Source of the DNA: Hyphomicrobiales bacterium
GTDB lineage: Bacteria > Pseudomonadota > Alphaproteobacteria > Rhizobiales > Beijerinckiaceae
Reading direction: 5' to 3'
NCBI GenBank assembly: GCA_004144595.1
Contig: SEEM01000003.1
Coordinates: forward strand, 1-64,000
DNA length: 64,000 nucleotides
In this document: positions 7,574 through 15,404 of the stretch, piece after piece
Numbering within the stretch: the stretch's first letter is position 1
Layout of the letters: every line of letters begins with the position of its first letter
Made by a program: the position numbers and the translations under genes
The notes under the pieces: model-generated
Databases searched by the model: none
What the model was told of the DNA's origin: nothing
The model's input: the letters and a program-made list of their open reading frames with translations, nothing else

Positions 7574-7625
7574 GGCGTTTGCGCTGCACGGCCCGCGAGA
7601 AAGATTAACGACCCGCCTGCAAAAA

Positions 7626-7640
7626 TTAACCGCCCGCTAA
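7626..7640 (+). promoter_or_regulatory. Candidate CtrA box upstream of fliF
   Basis: TTAACCGCCCGCTAA fits TTAA-N7-TTAA with one mismatch and is followed by CC, as in many CtrA sites. It is 77 nt before the fliF start. A CtrA-driven fliF operon would match the class II position of this operon in Caulobacter. Confidence 0.5.
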
Positions 7641-7717
7641 CCATGCACTGGGAAAAACTTGCCTAGTGGGTCGGAGCAGGTGCGCCGTCCCTGCGATTCT
7701 GTGGGACGGATGACGGC

Positions 7718-9397
7718 GTGAGCGGCCTGATCGAGCAGTTTGCCAAATTCGGCGCGGCGCGCCTGGCGGCCATGCTGGCCGTCACGCTGGTGCTCGTCGG
7801 CTTCTTCGGCTTCGTCATGCTCAAGATGTCTCAGCCTGCGATGAGCGTGCTGTTCTCGGAGCTCGGGAGCCAGGATGTCAGCGCCATCCTCAAGGATCTC
7901 GACGCGCGCGGCATCAAGTACGAATTGCGCGGCGACGGCCAGACCGTGCTGGTGCCGAAGGCCGACGTGCCGCGCCTGCGTCTCGACCTTGCCAGCAAGG
8001 GCATCCCGGCCGGAGGCGGCGTCGGCTACGAGATATTCGACAAGGGCGACGCCTTCTCCTCGACCAGCTTCGTCCAGAACATCAATCACCTGCGGGCGCT
8101 CGAAGGCGAATTGTCGCGCACCATCCGTTCGATCGGGCGGGTGCAGGCCGCGCGTGTCCATCTCGTCATCCCGGAGCGGCGCCTGTTCGAGCGCGACCGC
8201 GAGCCGCCGCGCGCCTCGATCGCGCTCAAGCTGGCGGGCGATCTCGACGCCGCGCAGGTCCGTGCCGTGCGCCACCTCGTCGCCTCGGCCGTGGATGGCC
8301 TGAAGCCGGAGCGCGTGTCGATCGTCGACGAACGCGGGCGGCTCCTGGCGGATGGCGCCCAGAGCGACCAGGGCCTGATCGGGCTCGGCATCGAGGAGCG
8401 CCAGACCGCGATCGAGAAGCGCATCAAGTCCCAGGTCGAGGATATCGTCGCCAGCGTCGTCGGCCATGGCCGGGCGCGGGTTCAGGTTTCGGCGGCGCTC
8501 GACACCAACCGGGTCGAGAGCCGCTCCGAGAGCTACGATCCGGAAAGCCGCGTCCTGCGCTCCAGCCAGAACCGGACGGAGGCTTCGACCACGACCGAGG
8601 GCGGCGGCGCGGTCACCGTCGGTAACGAGCTGCCTGGCGCACAGCAGACGCAAGGCGCCCAGCAGAACCAGCGCGAGAACTCCTCGAAGAACGAGGAGGT
8701 CTCGAATTTCGAGATCTCCCGCACGACCCGCACCGAGGTGCTGGAGGGCGGACGGGTCAAGAAGCTCTCGGTCGCCGTTCTCATCGACGGCAACTACGCG
8801 CGCAGCCCGGCTGGCGAACTGTCCTACCAGCCGCGCAACAACGAGGAACTGGAACGCATCGGCGAGCTGGTGCGCACCGCGGTCGGCTTCGACCAGGGGC
8901 GCGGCGACAAGGTCGAGGTCGTCAACCTGCGCTTCGCCGAGGCCCCGCCGGCGCCGTCCGAACTTTCCGAGCAGACGCTGCTGCAGCAGCTCACATCCTT
9001 CACCCGGGAGGACCTGATCCGCTTCGCCGAGCTCGGCGTCATCTCGCTGCTCACAGTGATCGTGTTGATGACGGTGGTGCGCCCGCTGCTGAAGCAGATC
9101 CTGGCCGCCGACAACAGCAACATCCGGGCGATCCCCACCTTCATGCGCAATGGCGGCGCCTTGGCAGGACCCGGGACAGGCGATCCGGCCGGCAGCGACG
9201 CGGTGGCCGGCGCCGATGGCCATCCGCTTTCCCTGGAGGTCGACGCCGGGCCGTCCGAGCGGATGTTGGCGATCGCTCAGGTCAAGGGGCAGCTCAAGGC
9301 GCAATCCGTGGAAAAGATCGGGGTTCTTGTCTCGCAGAATCCGGCCGACTCGGTCGCGGTGCTGCGGAGCTGGATCCACGAGAAGTCCGCGGCGTGA
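7718..9397 (+). CDS. fliF: Flagellar M-ring protein FliF
   Basis: FliF forms the MS ring in the inner membrane on which the motor and export gate are built. The 559-aa product has an N-terminal membrane segment (about 17-37), the ring-building YscJ/FliF domain with DLASKGIPAGGGVGYEIFD, ARVHLVIPERRLF and PPRASIALKL, a low-complexity linker, a second membrane segment near 440-460 (GVISLLTVIVLMTVVRPLL) and a C-terminal FliG-binding tail. The GTG at 7718 is the start, because the nearby ATG at 7710 stops after three codons. First gene of a five-gene operon, 14 nt before fliG. Confidence 0.96.
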   Translation: MSGLIEQFAKFGAARLAAMLAVTLVLVGFFGFVMLKMSQPAMSVLFSELGSQDVSAILKDLDARGIKYELRGDGQTVLVPKADVPRLRLDLASKGIPAGGGVGYEIFDKGDAFSSTSFVQNINHLRALEGELSRTIRSIGRVQAARVHLVIPERRLFERDREPPRASIALKLAGDLDAAQVRAVRHLVASAVDGLKPERVSIVDERGRLLADGAQSDQGLIGLGIEERQTAIEKRIKSQVEDIVASVVGHGRARVQVSAALDTNRVESRSESYDPESRVLRSSQNRTEASTTTEGGGAVTVGNELPGAQQTQGAQQNQRENSSKNEEVSNFEISRTTRTEVLEGGRVKKLSVAVLIDGNYARSPAGELSYQPRNNEELERIGELVRTAVGFDQGRGDKVEVVNLRFAEAPPAPSELSEQTLLQQLTSFTREDLIRFAELGVISLLTVIVLMTVVRPLLKQILAADNSNIRAIPTFMRNGGALAGPGTGDPAGSDAVAGADGHPLSLEVDAGPSERMLAIAQVKGQLKAQSVEKIGVLVSQNPADSVAVLRSWIHEKSAA

Positions 9398-9411
9398 CGG
9401 GGCGCTGAACC

Positions 9412-10491
9412 ATGGCCGAGACCCGATCAGTCGCGACGCGAAACCCCGGTCTGCCGGATGCCATCGAGGGCGGCGGCTTCGGTGTGACCACCGTCTCCGA
9501 GATGACCGGCCCGCAGCGTGCCGCCGTCATCCTGCTGGTGCTCGGCGAGGAGCATGGACGCAAGATCTGGCAGGAATTCGACGACGACGAGATCCGGATC
9601 ATCACGCGCTCCATGGCCGAGCTCGGCACGGTGGATGCCGACGAGGTCGAACGCCTGATGCTCGATTTCGTCGGGAAGCTCTCCAGCGCCGGGGCGGTGA
9701 CGGGCTCCTTCGACCGGACGATCTCGCTGCTGGAGAAGATCCTGCCCACCGATCAGGTGGCGCTGATCATGGAAGAAATCCGCGGACCGGCCGGCCGCAA
9801 TATGTGGCAGAAGCTTGGCAACATCGATGCGGTGGTGCTCGCGAACTTCCTCAAGAACGAATATCCGCAGACCATCGCGGTGATCCTGTCGAAAATCCGG
9901 CCGGAGCATTCGGCAAACGTGCTGCGCAACCTGCCGAACGATCTCTCGATCGAAGTCGTCGGGCGGATGCTGCGGCTGGAATCGGTGCAGAAGGAAGCGC
10001 TCGACCATATCGAGAACACGCTGCGGACCGAGTTCGTCTCGACCCTGACCCAGACCCGCCGGCGCGATCCGCACGAGATGATGGCCGAGATTTTCAACGG
10101 CTTCGACAGGCAGACCGAAGTCCGCTTCCTCTCGGCGCTCGATGCCTCGAACCAGGAAGCGGCCGAGCGCATCCGCGCCCTGATGTTCACCTTCGACGAC
10201 CTGGGCAAGCTCGACCCGGCCGGCCTGCAGACGCTGCTGAGCCAGGCCGACAAGGACACGTTGGCGCGTGCGCTCAAGGGCGCCAGCCAGTCGATGCGCG
10301 ACTTCTTCCTGGGCGCCATGTCACAGCGCGCCTCCAAGGTCATGCGGGACGATATCGAGGGCATGGGTCCGTTGCGGCTGAAGGATGTCGACGAGGCCCA
10401 GACCAAGCTCGTGCAGATGACCAAGGACCTCGCCGAAAAGGGCGAGATCGTGCTGTCCAAGGGCGGCTCCGACGACGAGCTGGTGTATTGA
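9412..10491 (+). CDS. fliG: Flagellar motor switch protein FliG
   Basis: FliG sits on the cytoplasmic face of the MS ring and couples stator torque to rotation. The 359-aa product shows the N-terminal FliF-binding domain (GPQRAAVILLVLGEEHG), the middle domain with the EHPQ-like patch (NEYPQTIAVILSKI), and the C-terminal charged torque helix region (FTFDDLGKLDPAGLQTLLSQ). The extra ~30 residues at the N-terminus resemble other alphaproteobacterial FliG. It lies between fliF (14-nt gap) and fliH (1-nt gap). Confidence 0.96.
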   Translation: MAETRSVATRNPGLPDAIEGGGFGVTTVSEMTGPQRAAVILLVLGEEHGRKIWQEFDDDEIRIITRSMAELGTVDADEVERLMLDFVGKLSSAGAVTGSFDRTISLLEKILPTDQVALIMEEIRGPAGRNMWQKLGNIDAVVLANFLKNEYPQTIAVILSKIRPEHSANVLRNLPNDLSIEVVGRMLRLESVQKEALDHIENTLRTEFVSTLTQTRRRDPHEMMAEIFNGFDRQTEVRFLSALDASNQEAAERIRALMFTFDDLGKLDPAGLQTLLSQADKDTLARALKGASQSMRDFFLGAMSQRASKVMRDDIEGMGPLRLKDVDEAQTKLVQMTKDLAEKGEIVLSKGGSDDELVY

Positions 10492-10492
10492 G

Positions 10493-11083
10493 ATGACGTC
10501 CGCGAAGAAATTCCTGTTCGGAACGGATTTCCGCGAGGGCAGCCGCAAGGCGGCCGGCGAAGCCGAGCTCGCCACGGCCCGCATGGAGGGTTTCCATGCC
10601 GGGCAGGACCAGGCGCATCGCGAGGCTCAGTCGCAGCTCGCCGGCTTGACCGGCCAGCTCGCACGCTCGGCCGAGAGGCTTTTCGCGCAGGAGGCGGCCC
10701 GGACGGCCGCGGTCGAGGAGCACGCGGCGCATGTCGCGATCACGGTGGCGAAGGCGCTGGCCGGGGCCGCGCTGGCGGAGAAGCCGCTGGCGGCCCTGTC
10801 CGGAGCGATTCGGGAGTGCCTGAGCCATGCGCGCACGGCGCCGCATCTGGTCCTGCGCGTCCATGACAGTGCCGTCGAGGCCGCCGAGGAACTGGTCCGG
10901 AAGCTCGGGTCGGAGAGCGGCTTCGCCGGCAAGCTGATCGTGCTCGGGCAATCCGACATCACGCCCGGCGACGGGCGCATCGAATGGGCCGAGGGCGGTT
11001 TCGTCCTCGACAGCCAGCAACTCACGGCTCTGGTCGAGCAGGCGGTCTCCCGCGTGTTCGGCCATGGCGATGCCGAACCATGA
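10493..11083 (+). CDS. fliH: Flagellar assembly protein FliH
   Basis: FliH regulates the export ATPase FliI and links it to the C-ring. The 196-aa product is weakly conserved but starts with KKFLFGTDFREGSR, continues with a long Ala/Gln/Glu coiled-coil region (about 20-85), and ends in a FliH/VirB-stator-like domain with GKLIVLGQSDITPGDGRIEW and GGFVLDS. Its place between fliG and fliN is where Caulobacter has flbE/fliH, which supports the call. It starts 1 nt after the fliG stop, so translation is coupled. Confidence 0.85.
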   Translation: MTSAKKFLFGTDFREGSRKAAGEAELATARMEGFHAGQDQAHREAQSQLAGLTGQLARSAERLFAQEAARTAAVEEHAAHVAITVAKALAGAALAEKPLAALSGAIRECLSHARTAPHLVLRVHDSAVEAAEELVRKLGSESGFAGKLIVLGQSDITPGDGRIEWAEGGFVLDSQQLTALVEQAVSRVFGHGDAEP

Positions 11084-11094
11084 AAGTCTGAGCC

Positions 11095-11445
11095 ATGAGC
11101 CAGGAGAACGATCTCAACCTGCCGCCTCTGAACCAGGCCGACCTGTCCTTCGATCAGGGCGAGATGTCGGTCGCGCGTTCGGGGCCGGTCCCTGTCAAGA
11201 CGGCAGAAGACCTCGAGCAGGTCTTCGACGTGCCAGTTACGGTGTCCGCCGTGCTCGGCTCCTCAAAGGTCGCGGTCGGTGACCTGCTCCAGATCGTGCC
11301 GGGCGCCGTGATCGAGCTCGACCGGCGCGTCGGCGAAGCCATCGACATCTTCGTCAACGAACGCCTCGTCGCGCGCGGGGAGGTCGTCGTCGTTGAGGAC
11401 CGGCTGGGCGTGACCATGACGGAAATCATCAAGGCGGACCGGTGA
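11095..11445 (+). CDS. fliN: Flagellar motor switch protein FliN
   Basis: FliN is part of the cytoplasmic switch ring that binds CheY-P with FliM. The 116-aa product has a variable, acidic N-terminus and the SpoA/FliN domain (about 45-115) with VFDVPVTVSAVLGSSK, GDLLQIVPGAVIELDRRVGE and VNERLVARGEVVVVEDRLGV. The length is normal. It sits 11 nt after fliH and is followed 59 nt later by flbD, reproducing the Caulobacter gene order. Confidence 0.95.
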   Translation: MSQENDLNLPPLNQADLSFDQGEMSVARSGPVPVKTAEDLEQVFDVPVTVSAVLGSSKVAVGDLLQIVPGAVIELDRRVGEAIDIFVNERLVARGEVVVVEDRLGVTMTEIIKADR

Positions 11446-11504
11446 GAGCCTGGGCTCTGAAATCGGGGCGGGTTTTTAGAATAGCAAGCGGAAGGACCTG
11501 AGCC

Positions 11505-12869
11505 ATGCGCCTCATCATCGTCGGCGGTCTCAAGGGACAGATCATCGCAGCCGCCAAGATCGCCATGTCCCGTGGCGCGGCCGTGACGCATACCGAGAGC
11601 CTCGACCAGACGCTCGCCGTGCTGCGCGCCAAGGGCGCCGACCTTCTCATGATCGATGTCGTGCAGCCGATCGCTGCCTATGTCGCGGCGCTGGATGCCG
11701 AGCGTATCCGCACGCCGATCGTCGCCTGCGGAACCTCGACCGATACCCGCGCCGCCGTCGCCGCGATCCAGGCCGGCGCGCGCGAATATGTCCCGCTGCC
11801 GCCCGATCCGGAGCTGATCGCGGCGGTGCTGGAGGCGGTCGCCGCCGACCAATCGAGCCTTATCTGGCGCGACCCCGCAATGGAGCGCGTCGTGCAGCTC
11901 GCCAATCAGATCGCGCGCTCGGAAGCCCCGGTGCTGGTGACCGGCGAGAGCGGTACCGGCAAGGAGGTGATCGCGCGTCACCTCCACCAGAAATCAGGCC
12001 GGAAGGACCGGCCTTTCGTCGCGGTGAACTGCGCGGCAATCCCCGACGCCCTGCTCGAATCCGAATTGTTCGGCCATGAGAAGGGCGCTTTCACCGGTGC
12101 CATCGCGCGGCGCATCGGCAAGTTCGAGGAGGCCAATGGCGGAACGCTTCTTCTCGACGAAATTTCGGAGATGGATGTCCGCCTGCAGGCGAAGCTCCTG
12201 CGCGCGCTACAGGAGCGCATGATCGACCGCGTCGGCGGCACGCAGCCGGTCAAGGTCGATATCCGGATCATCGCGACCTCGAACCGCAATCTCTCCGAGG
12301 CCGTGCGCGACGGCTCGTTCCGCGAAGACCTGCTCTATCGGCTCAATGTCGTGCATCTGCGCCTGCCGGCGCTGCGTGAGCGGCCGGCCGACATTCTGGT
12401 CCTGGCCGACCATTTCGCGAAGAAATATGCGGATCTGAACGGGCTGCCGCTGCGTCAGATCGCGAGCGATGCGCGCAAATTGCTGCTGACCAGCGCCTGG
12501 CGGGGAAATGTCCGCGAGCTGGAGAACACCATGCACCGGGCGGTGCTGCTGGCGAGCGGGCCGGAGATCGCGGCGACTGCCGTGCTCAGCCCGGAAGGAG
12601 AGGCGCTATCGCCCGCGCCCTCGCGCGATCCCGCAACAAGAGCCGTCCAGACGGCGGAGGCGATGACGCGGTCGCTGGTCGGGCATACCGTGGCCGATGT
12701 CGAGCGCGAGTTGATCCTCGATACGCTGGATCACTGCCTCGGCAATCGCACGCATGCGGCCAAGATTCTGGGAATCTCGATCCGCACGCTGCGCAACAAG
12801 CTCAGCGAATACACCTCGTCCGGCATCACGGTGGCTGAGCCGGGTCAGACGCGCATCAACGCCGCCTGA
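11505..12869 (+). CDS. flbD: Sigma-54-dependent flagellar regulator FlbD
   Basis: FlbD activates late flagellar sigma-54 promoters and represses the early fliF promoter in Caulobacter. The 454-aa product has an N-terminal receiver-like domain (1-115), a central AAA+ domain with Walker A GESGTGKE, the sigma-54 contact loop GAFTGA, and Walker B GGTLLLDEIS, and a C-terminal Fis-type helix-turn-helix (NRTHAAKILGISIRTLRNKL). The receiver starts MRLIIVGGLKG and so lacks the usual acidic pair, though an aspartate remains in LLMIDVV; control by phosphorylation is therefore doubtful. Last gene of the fliF operon. Confidence 0.93.
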   Translation: MRLIIVGGLKGQIIAAAKIAMSRGAAVTHTESLDQTLAVLRAKGADLLMIDVVQPIAAYVAALDAERIRTPIVACGTSTDTRAAVAAIQAGAREYVPLPPDPELIAAVLEAVAADQSSLIWRDPAMERVVQLANQIARSEAPVLVTGESGTGKEVIARHLHQKSGRKDRPFVAVNCAAIPDALLESELFGHEKGAFTGAIARRIGKFEEANGGTLLLDEISEMDVRLQAKLLRALQERMIDRVGGTQPVKVDIRIIATSNRNLSEAVRDGSFREDLLYRLNVVHLRLPALRERPADILVLADHFAKKYADLNGLPLRQIASDARKLLLTSAWRGNVRELENTMHRAVLLASGPEIAATAVLSPEGEALSPAPSRDPATRAVQTAEAMTRSLVGHTVADVERELILDTLDHCLGNRTHAAKILGISIRTLRNKLSEYTSSGITVAEPGQTRINAA

Positions 12870-12881
12870 CCCGGAACAGGC

Positions 12882-13193
12882 TTACCAGTAGCGCCGGCGA
12901 TAGTAGCGCGGCCGGGCGTAATAGCGCGGGCGAGCGTAGTAGCGCGGCCGGGCGTAATAGCGGGGGCGCGCATAGTAGCGCGGCCGGCGATAGTAGTAGT
13001 ACTGGCTGAATTCGGCGTCGGTCTGGTCGATCGCCTCCTTCATCTCGGCAGTCACCGCTTCCTCGCCCTTGTTGGGCTCGGTGTCCGGCAACGGCGCCAG
13101 CTTGGGCTGGGCCGCTTCGGCGACGGCGATGCCGCCCATGCCGGCTGCGGCAAAGCCACCGACCAGTGTCATCAGGAATGAGCGTCTGTCCAC
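12882..13193 (-). CDS. Small exported Tyr/Arg-rich repeat protein (twin-arginine signal)
   Basis: This 103-aa protein starts at GTG 13193, preceded by GGAGG; the frame is open further but this start puts a twin-arginine signal (DRRSFLMTLVGGFAAAG) at the N-terminus, as in the paralogue at 14856-15179. A linker with DQTDAEFSQYYYY is followed by tandem RPRYYA units and RRRYW. The mature part would be strongly basic and aromatic. I know no function; cell-surface or polyanion binding is inference. It ends 12 nt from flbD, convergent. Confidence 0.7.
   Translation of the reverse strand: MDRRSFLMTLVGGFAAAGMGGIAVAEAAQPKLAPLPDTEPNKGEEAVTAEMKEAIDQTDAEFSQYYYYRRPRYYARPRYYARPRYYARPRYYARPRYYRRRYW
12900..12986 (-). 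repeat. Tandem 18-bp coding repeat (RPRYYA units)
   Basis: Four full and one partial copies of an 18-bp unit encode RPRYYA inside the exported protein gene. The copies differ mostly at third codon positions, so the protein repeat is the selected feature. Confidence 0.85.
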
Positions 13194-13330
13194 GACCGCC
13201 TCCAGGCTGTTGTCACCACATCTCCAACGGCATTCATAGAGGGCGAATGCCAGCGTAGAATAATGCATTTAAATGATGCTTTGTTCCCGCGGTGCGGTTT
13301 TCGCGCGCTATGGTTACAGCCGCCCCCTGA

Positions 13331-14779
13331 TCAGTCGACGGCATTGAGCGGCCTCGCCACGCTTTCGAGGGGTTTGCGCTCCGCTCGAACCGCGAAGCGC
13401 GCGGCGATCACGGCTGCGATCAGCATCAAAGCTGCGCCCAGCAGGTAGCCGAGGAAGACGCTGCCGCGGGAGCCGGTGTCGATCAGGACGCCGAAGAGCC
13501 AGGGGCCGGCAATGCCGCCCGCGCCGGTGCCGACCGCGTAGAACATCGCGATGGCGAGCGCCCGCATCTCCACGGGGAAGGTTTCCGAAACTGTGAGATA
13601 GGCCGAACTCGCGGCTGCCGAGGCGAAGAAGAAGACAATGCTCCAACACAGGGTGAGCTGCGAGGCCGTCAGCCAGTCCCTCCAGAAGAGATAGCCGGTG
13701 CCGGTCAGCAGCAGGCCGGACAGGGCATAGGTCGCGGCGATCATCGCGCGGCGGCCGAGCGTGTCGAAGAGCCTGCCGATGAGGAGCGGCCCGAGGAAAT
13801 TGCCAGCAGCGAAGGGCAGGATGAACCAGCCGATATTCTGTGAGGGCACAGCGTAGAAATCGGTCAGGATCAGCGCGTAGGTGAAGAAGATCGCGTTGTA
13901 GAAGAAGGCCTGCGCCAACATCAGCGCCAAGCCCACCAGCGCGCGCTCACGATGGGCGACGAAGAGGACGTGAAAGACCTCGCCAAGCGGCGTCGCGGTG
14001 CGGGGGCGCAGCCGCGTCACGGGCAGGACCTCGCCGGCCGGCGGGATAAAGCCGGCGCGGCGCTCGATATCGGCGACGATGGCGGCGGCGCGCTCGGGCT
14101 GGCCATGGCTGATCAGCCAGCGTGGGCTTTCCGGAATCCATTGCCGCATGAACAGGATGATCAACCCCAGCGCCGCGCCGATGAAGAAGGCCAGGCGCCA
14201 GCCGTATTCCGGGTCGACCCGGGCGGGGTCGAGCAGGATGATCGAACCGAGCGCTCCCAAGGCCGCGCCGACCCAGAACGAGCCGTTGATGACGAGGTCG
14301 GTCCAGCCGCGCACGCGGGCCGGGACGAGTTCCTGGATGGTCGAGTTGATCGCGGTGTACTCGCCGCCGATGCCCATCCCGGTCAGGAAGCGGAAGAAAA
14401 TGAAGCTCCAGACGTTCCAGGAAAAGGCGGTTGCTGCCGCCGCGGAGAGATAGACGAGCACGGTGATCGTGAAGAGCTTCTTGCGGCCGAGCCGGTCCGT
14501 GAGCCAGCCGAAGAAGACGGCGCCGAGCACCGCGCCGGCAATATAGGCGGCACCGGCGAGACCGATCTCGGTATTGGTGAACTTGAGGGCAGGGCTTTCC
14601 TTGAGGGCGCCGGAGACAGAGCCGGCGAGCGTGACCTCGAGCCCGTCTAGAATCCAAGTGATGCCCAGCGCTGCGACCACGAGCGTGTGGAAGCGCGACC
14701 ATGGCAACCGGTCGAGCCGAGCGGGTACGTCGGTTTCGATGACGATAGGGGCTGCATCTCTCGGGGCAGGGGCCGTCAC
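13331..14779 (-). CDS. MFS transporter, sugar/aromatic-acid porter type
   Basis: This 482-aa protein has about twelve membrane segments in two halves. Diagnostic features are the loop 2-3 motif GWLTDRLGRKK, RFLTGMGIGGEYTAINS, QWIPESPRWLISHG before the central loop, and the second-half GRLFDTLGRRA. These fit the sugar porter and aromatic acid/H+ symporter branches of the major facilitator family. It is monocistronic, between the two small twin-arginine proteins. No regulator or catabolic gene nearby hints at the substrate. Confidence 0.8.
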   Translation of the reverse strand: MTAPAPRDAAPIVIETDVPARLDRLPWSRFHTLVVAALGITWILDGLEVTLAGSVSGALKESPALKFTNTEIGLAGAAYIAGAVLGAVFFGWLTDRLGRKKLFTITVLVYLSAAAATAFSWNVWSFIFFRFLTGMGIGGEYTAINSTIQELVPARVRGWTDLVINGSFWVGAALGALGSIILLDPARVDPEYGWRLAFFIGAALGLIILFMRQWIPESPRWLISHGQPERAAAIVADIERRAGFIPPAGEVLPVTRLRPRTATPLGEVFHVLFVAHRERALVGLALMLAQAFFYNAIFFTYALILTDFYAVPSQNIGWFILPFAAGNFLGPLLIGRLFDTLGRRAMIAATYALSGLLLTGTGYLFWRDWLTASQLTLCWSIVFFFASAAASSAYLTVSETFPVEMRALAIAMFYAVGTGAGGIAGPWLFGVLIDTGSRGSVFLGYLLGAALMLIAAVIAARFAVRAERKPLESVARPLNAVD

Positions 14780-14855
14780 GCTGTTCTCCCGGAGGACCGC
14801 CGCTTCCAGTGGAAGCGGCGGAAGGCTGATAAGAGGCGGCTGGAACCGCCGAGCG

Positions 14856-15179
14856 TCAGTAGACGCGGCGACGCGTCACGACGCGGCGCACGGGCCGGCC
14901 GAAGCGATCCCGACGCACGACGACGCGGCGATTGACGACGACAGGTCGCCCGCGACGGTTATGACGGATGATGCGCTCACGCCGGACGACCTGCGTAAAC
15001 TCGGCGTCGGCCTGATCGAGCTTGCGCGCGGTTTCGGCGTCTATCGCCTGCGGATCGGCGGCCGGAAGCGGCTGGGGAGCCGGAGCCGGGACTGCGCCCG
15101 TCTTGGCGAAGGCTGCGCCGCCGATGCTGGCGAGCGCGAGGCCACCGAACAGGCTGGTGATGAAAGAACGTCTATCCAC
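14856..15179 (-). CDS. Small exported Arg-rich protein, paralogue of the 12882 gene
   Basis: The 107-aa product starts at GTG 15179 with GGAGG six nt upstream. It has a twin-arginine-like signal (DRRSFITSLFGGLALASIG), a Pro/Ala linker, a DQADAEFTQV motif shared with the 12882 protein (DQTDAEFSQY), and a very basic tail of alternating VV and RR blocks ending RRRVY. The two genes flank the MFS gene, so this is a dispersed duplication with different C-terminal repeats. Function is unknown. Confidence 0.65.
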   Translation of the reverse strand: MDRRSFITSLFGGLALASIGGAAFAKTGAVPAPAPQPLPAADPQAIDAETARKLDQADAEFTQVVRRERIIRHNRRGRPVVVNRRVVVRRDRFGRPVRRVVTRRRVY

Positions 15180-15319
15180 TTGAATCCTCCGTTGGAGTCC
15201 GGCTCGAAGAGCCGGCTTGTCGGCCCGGCCCCAAGTCTCGGGGCGAATGCGGCCAGAACAGGGCCCTTCGATAACAGGATGTTCAGGGAAAGGTTCCAGA
15301 TGGAATTTTCAGGCCCGTC

Positions 15320-15334
15320 TTAACCACTCGTTCA
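15320..15334 (+). promoter_or_regulatory. Candidate CtrA box upstream of flhA
   Basis: TTAACCACTCGTTCA fits TTAA-N7-TTAA with one mismatch and lies 70 nt before the flhA ATG. This agrees with flhA being an early, CtrA-controlled gene in Caulobacter. Confidence 0.5.
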
Positions 15335-15404
15335 CCATACGCCCGGCAAGAATTGCCGAGCTGCGCCCCGCTCCGGGGCGCGCGGGCTTGGGGCGGAACG
15401 GTCG

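Noticed and set aside
7641-7673. Possible sigma-54 element CTGGGAAAAACTTGCC before fliF
   Set aside because: The GG-GC spacing is one nt too short for a sigma-54 promoter; the CtrA-like box is the better candidate.
7637-9379. 580-codon frame antisense to fliF
   Set aside because: Low-complexity shadow of fliF; no start signal and no motif.
12900-12986. Short tandem repeats that might suggest a CRISPR array
   Set aside because: 18-bp units are contiguous without spacers and encode in-frame RPRYYA repeats of an exported protein.
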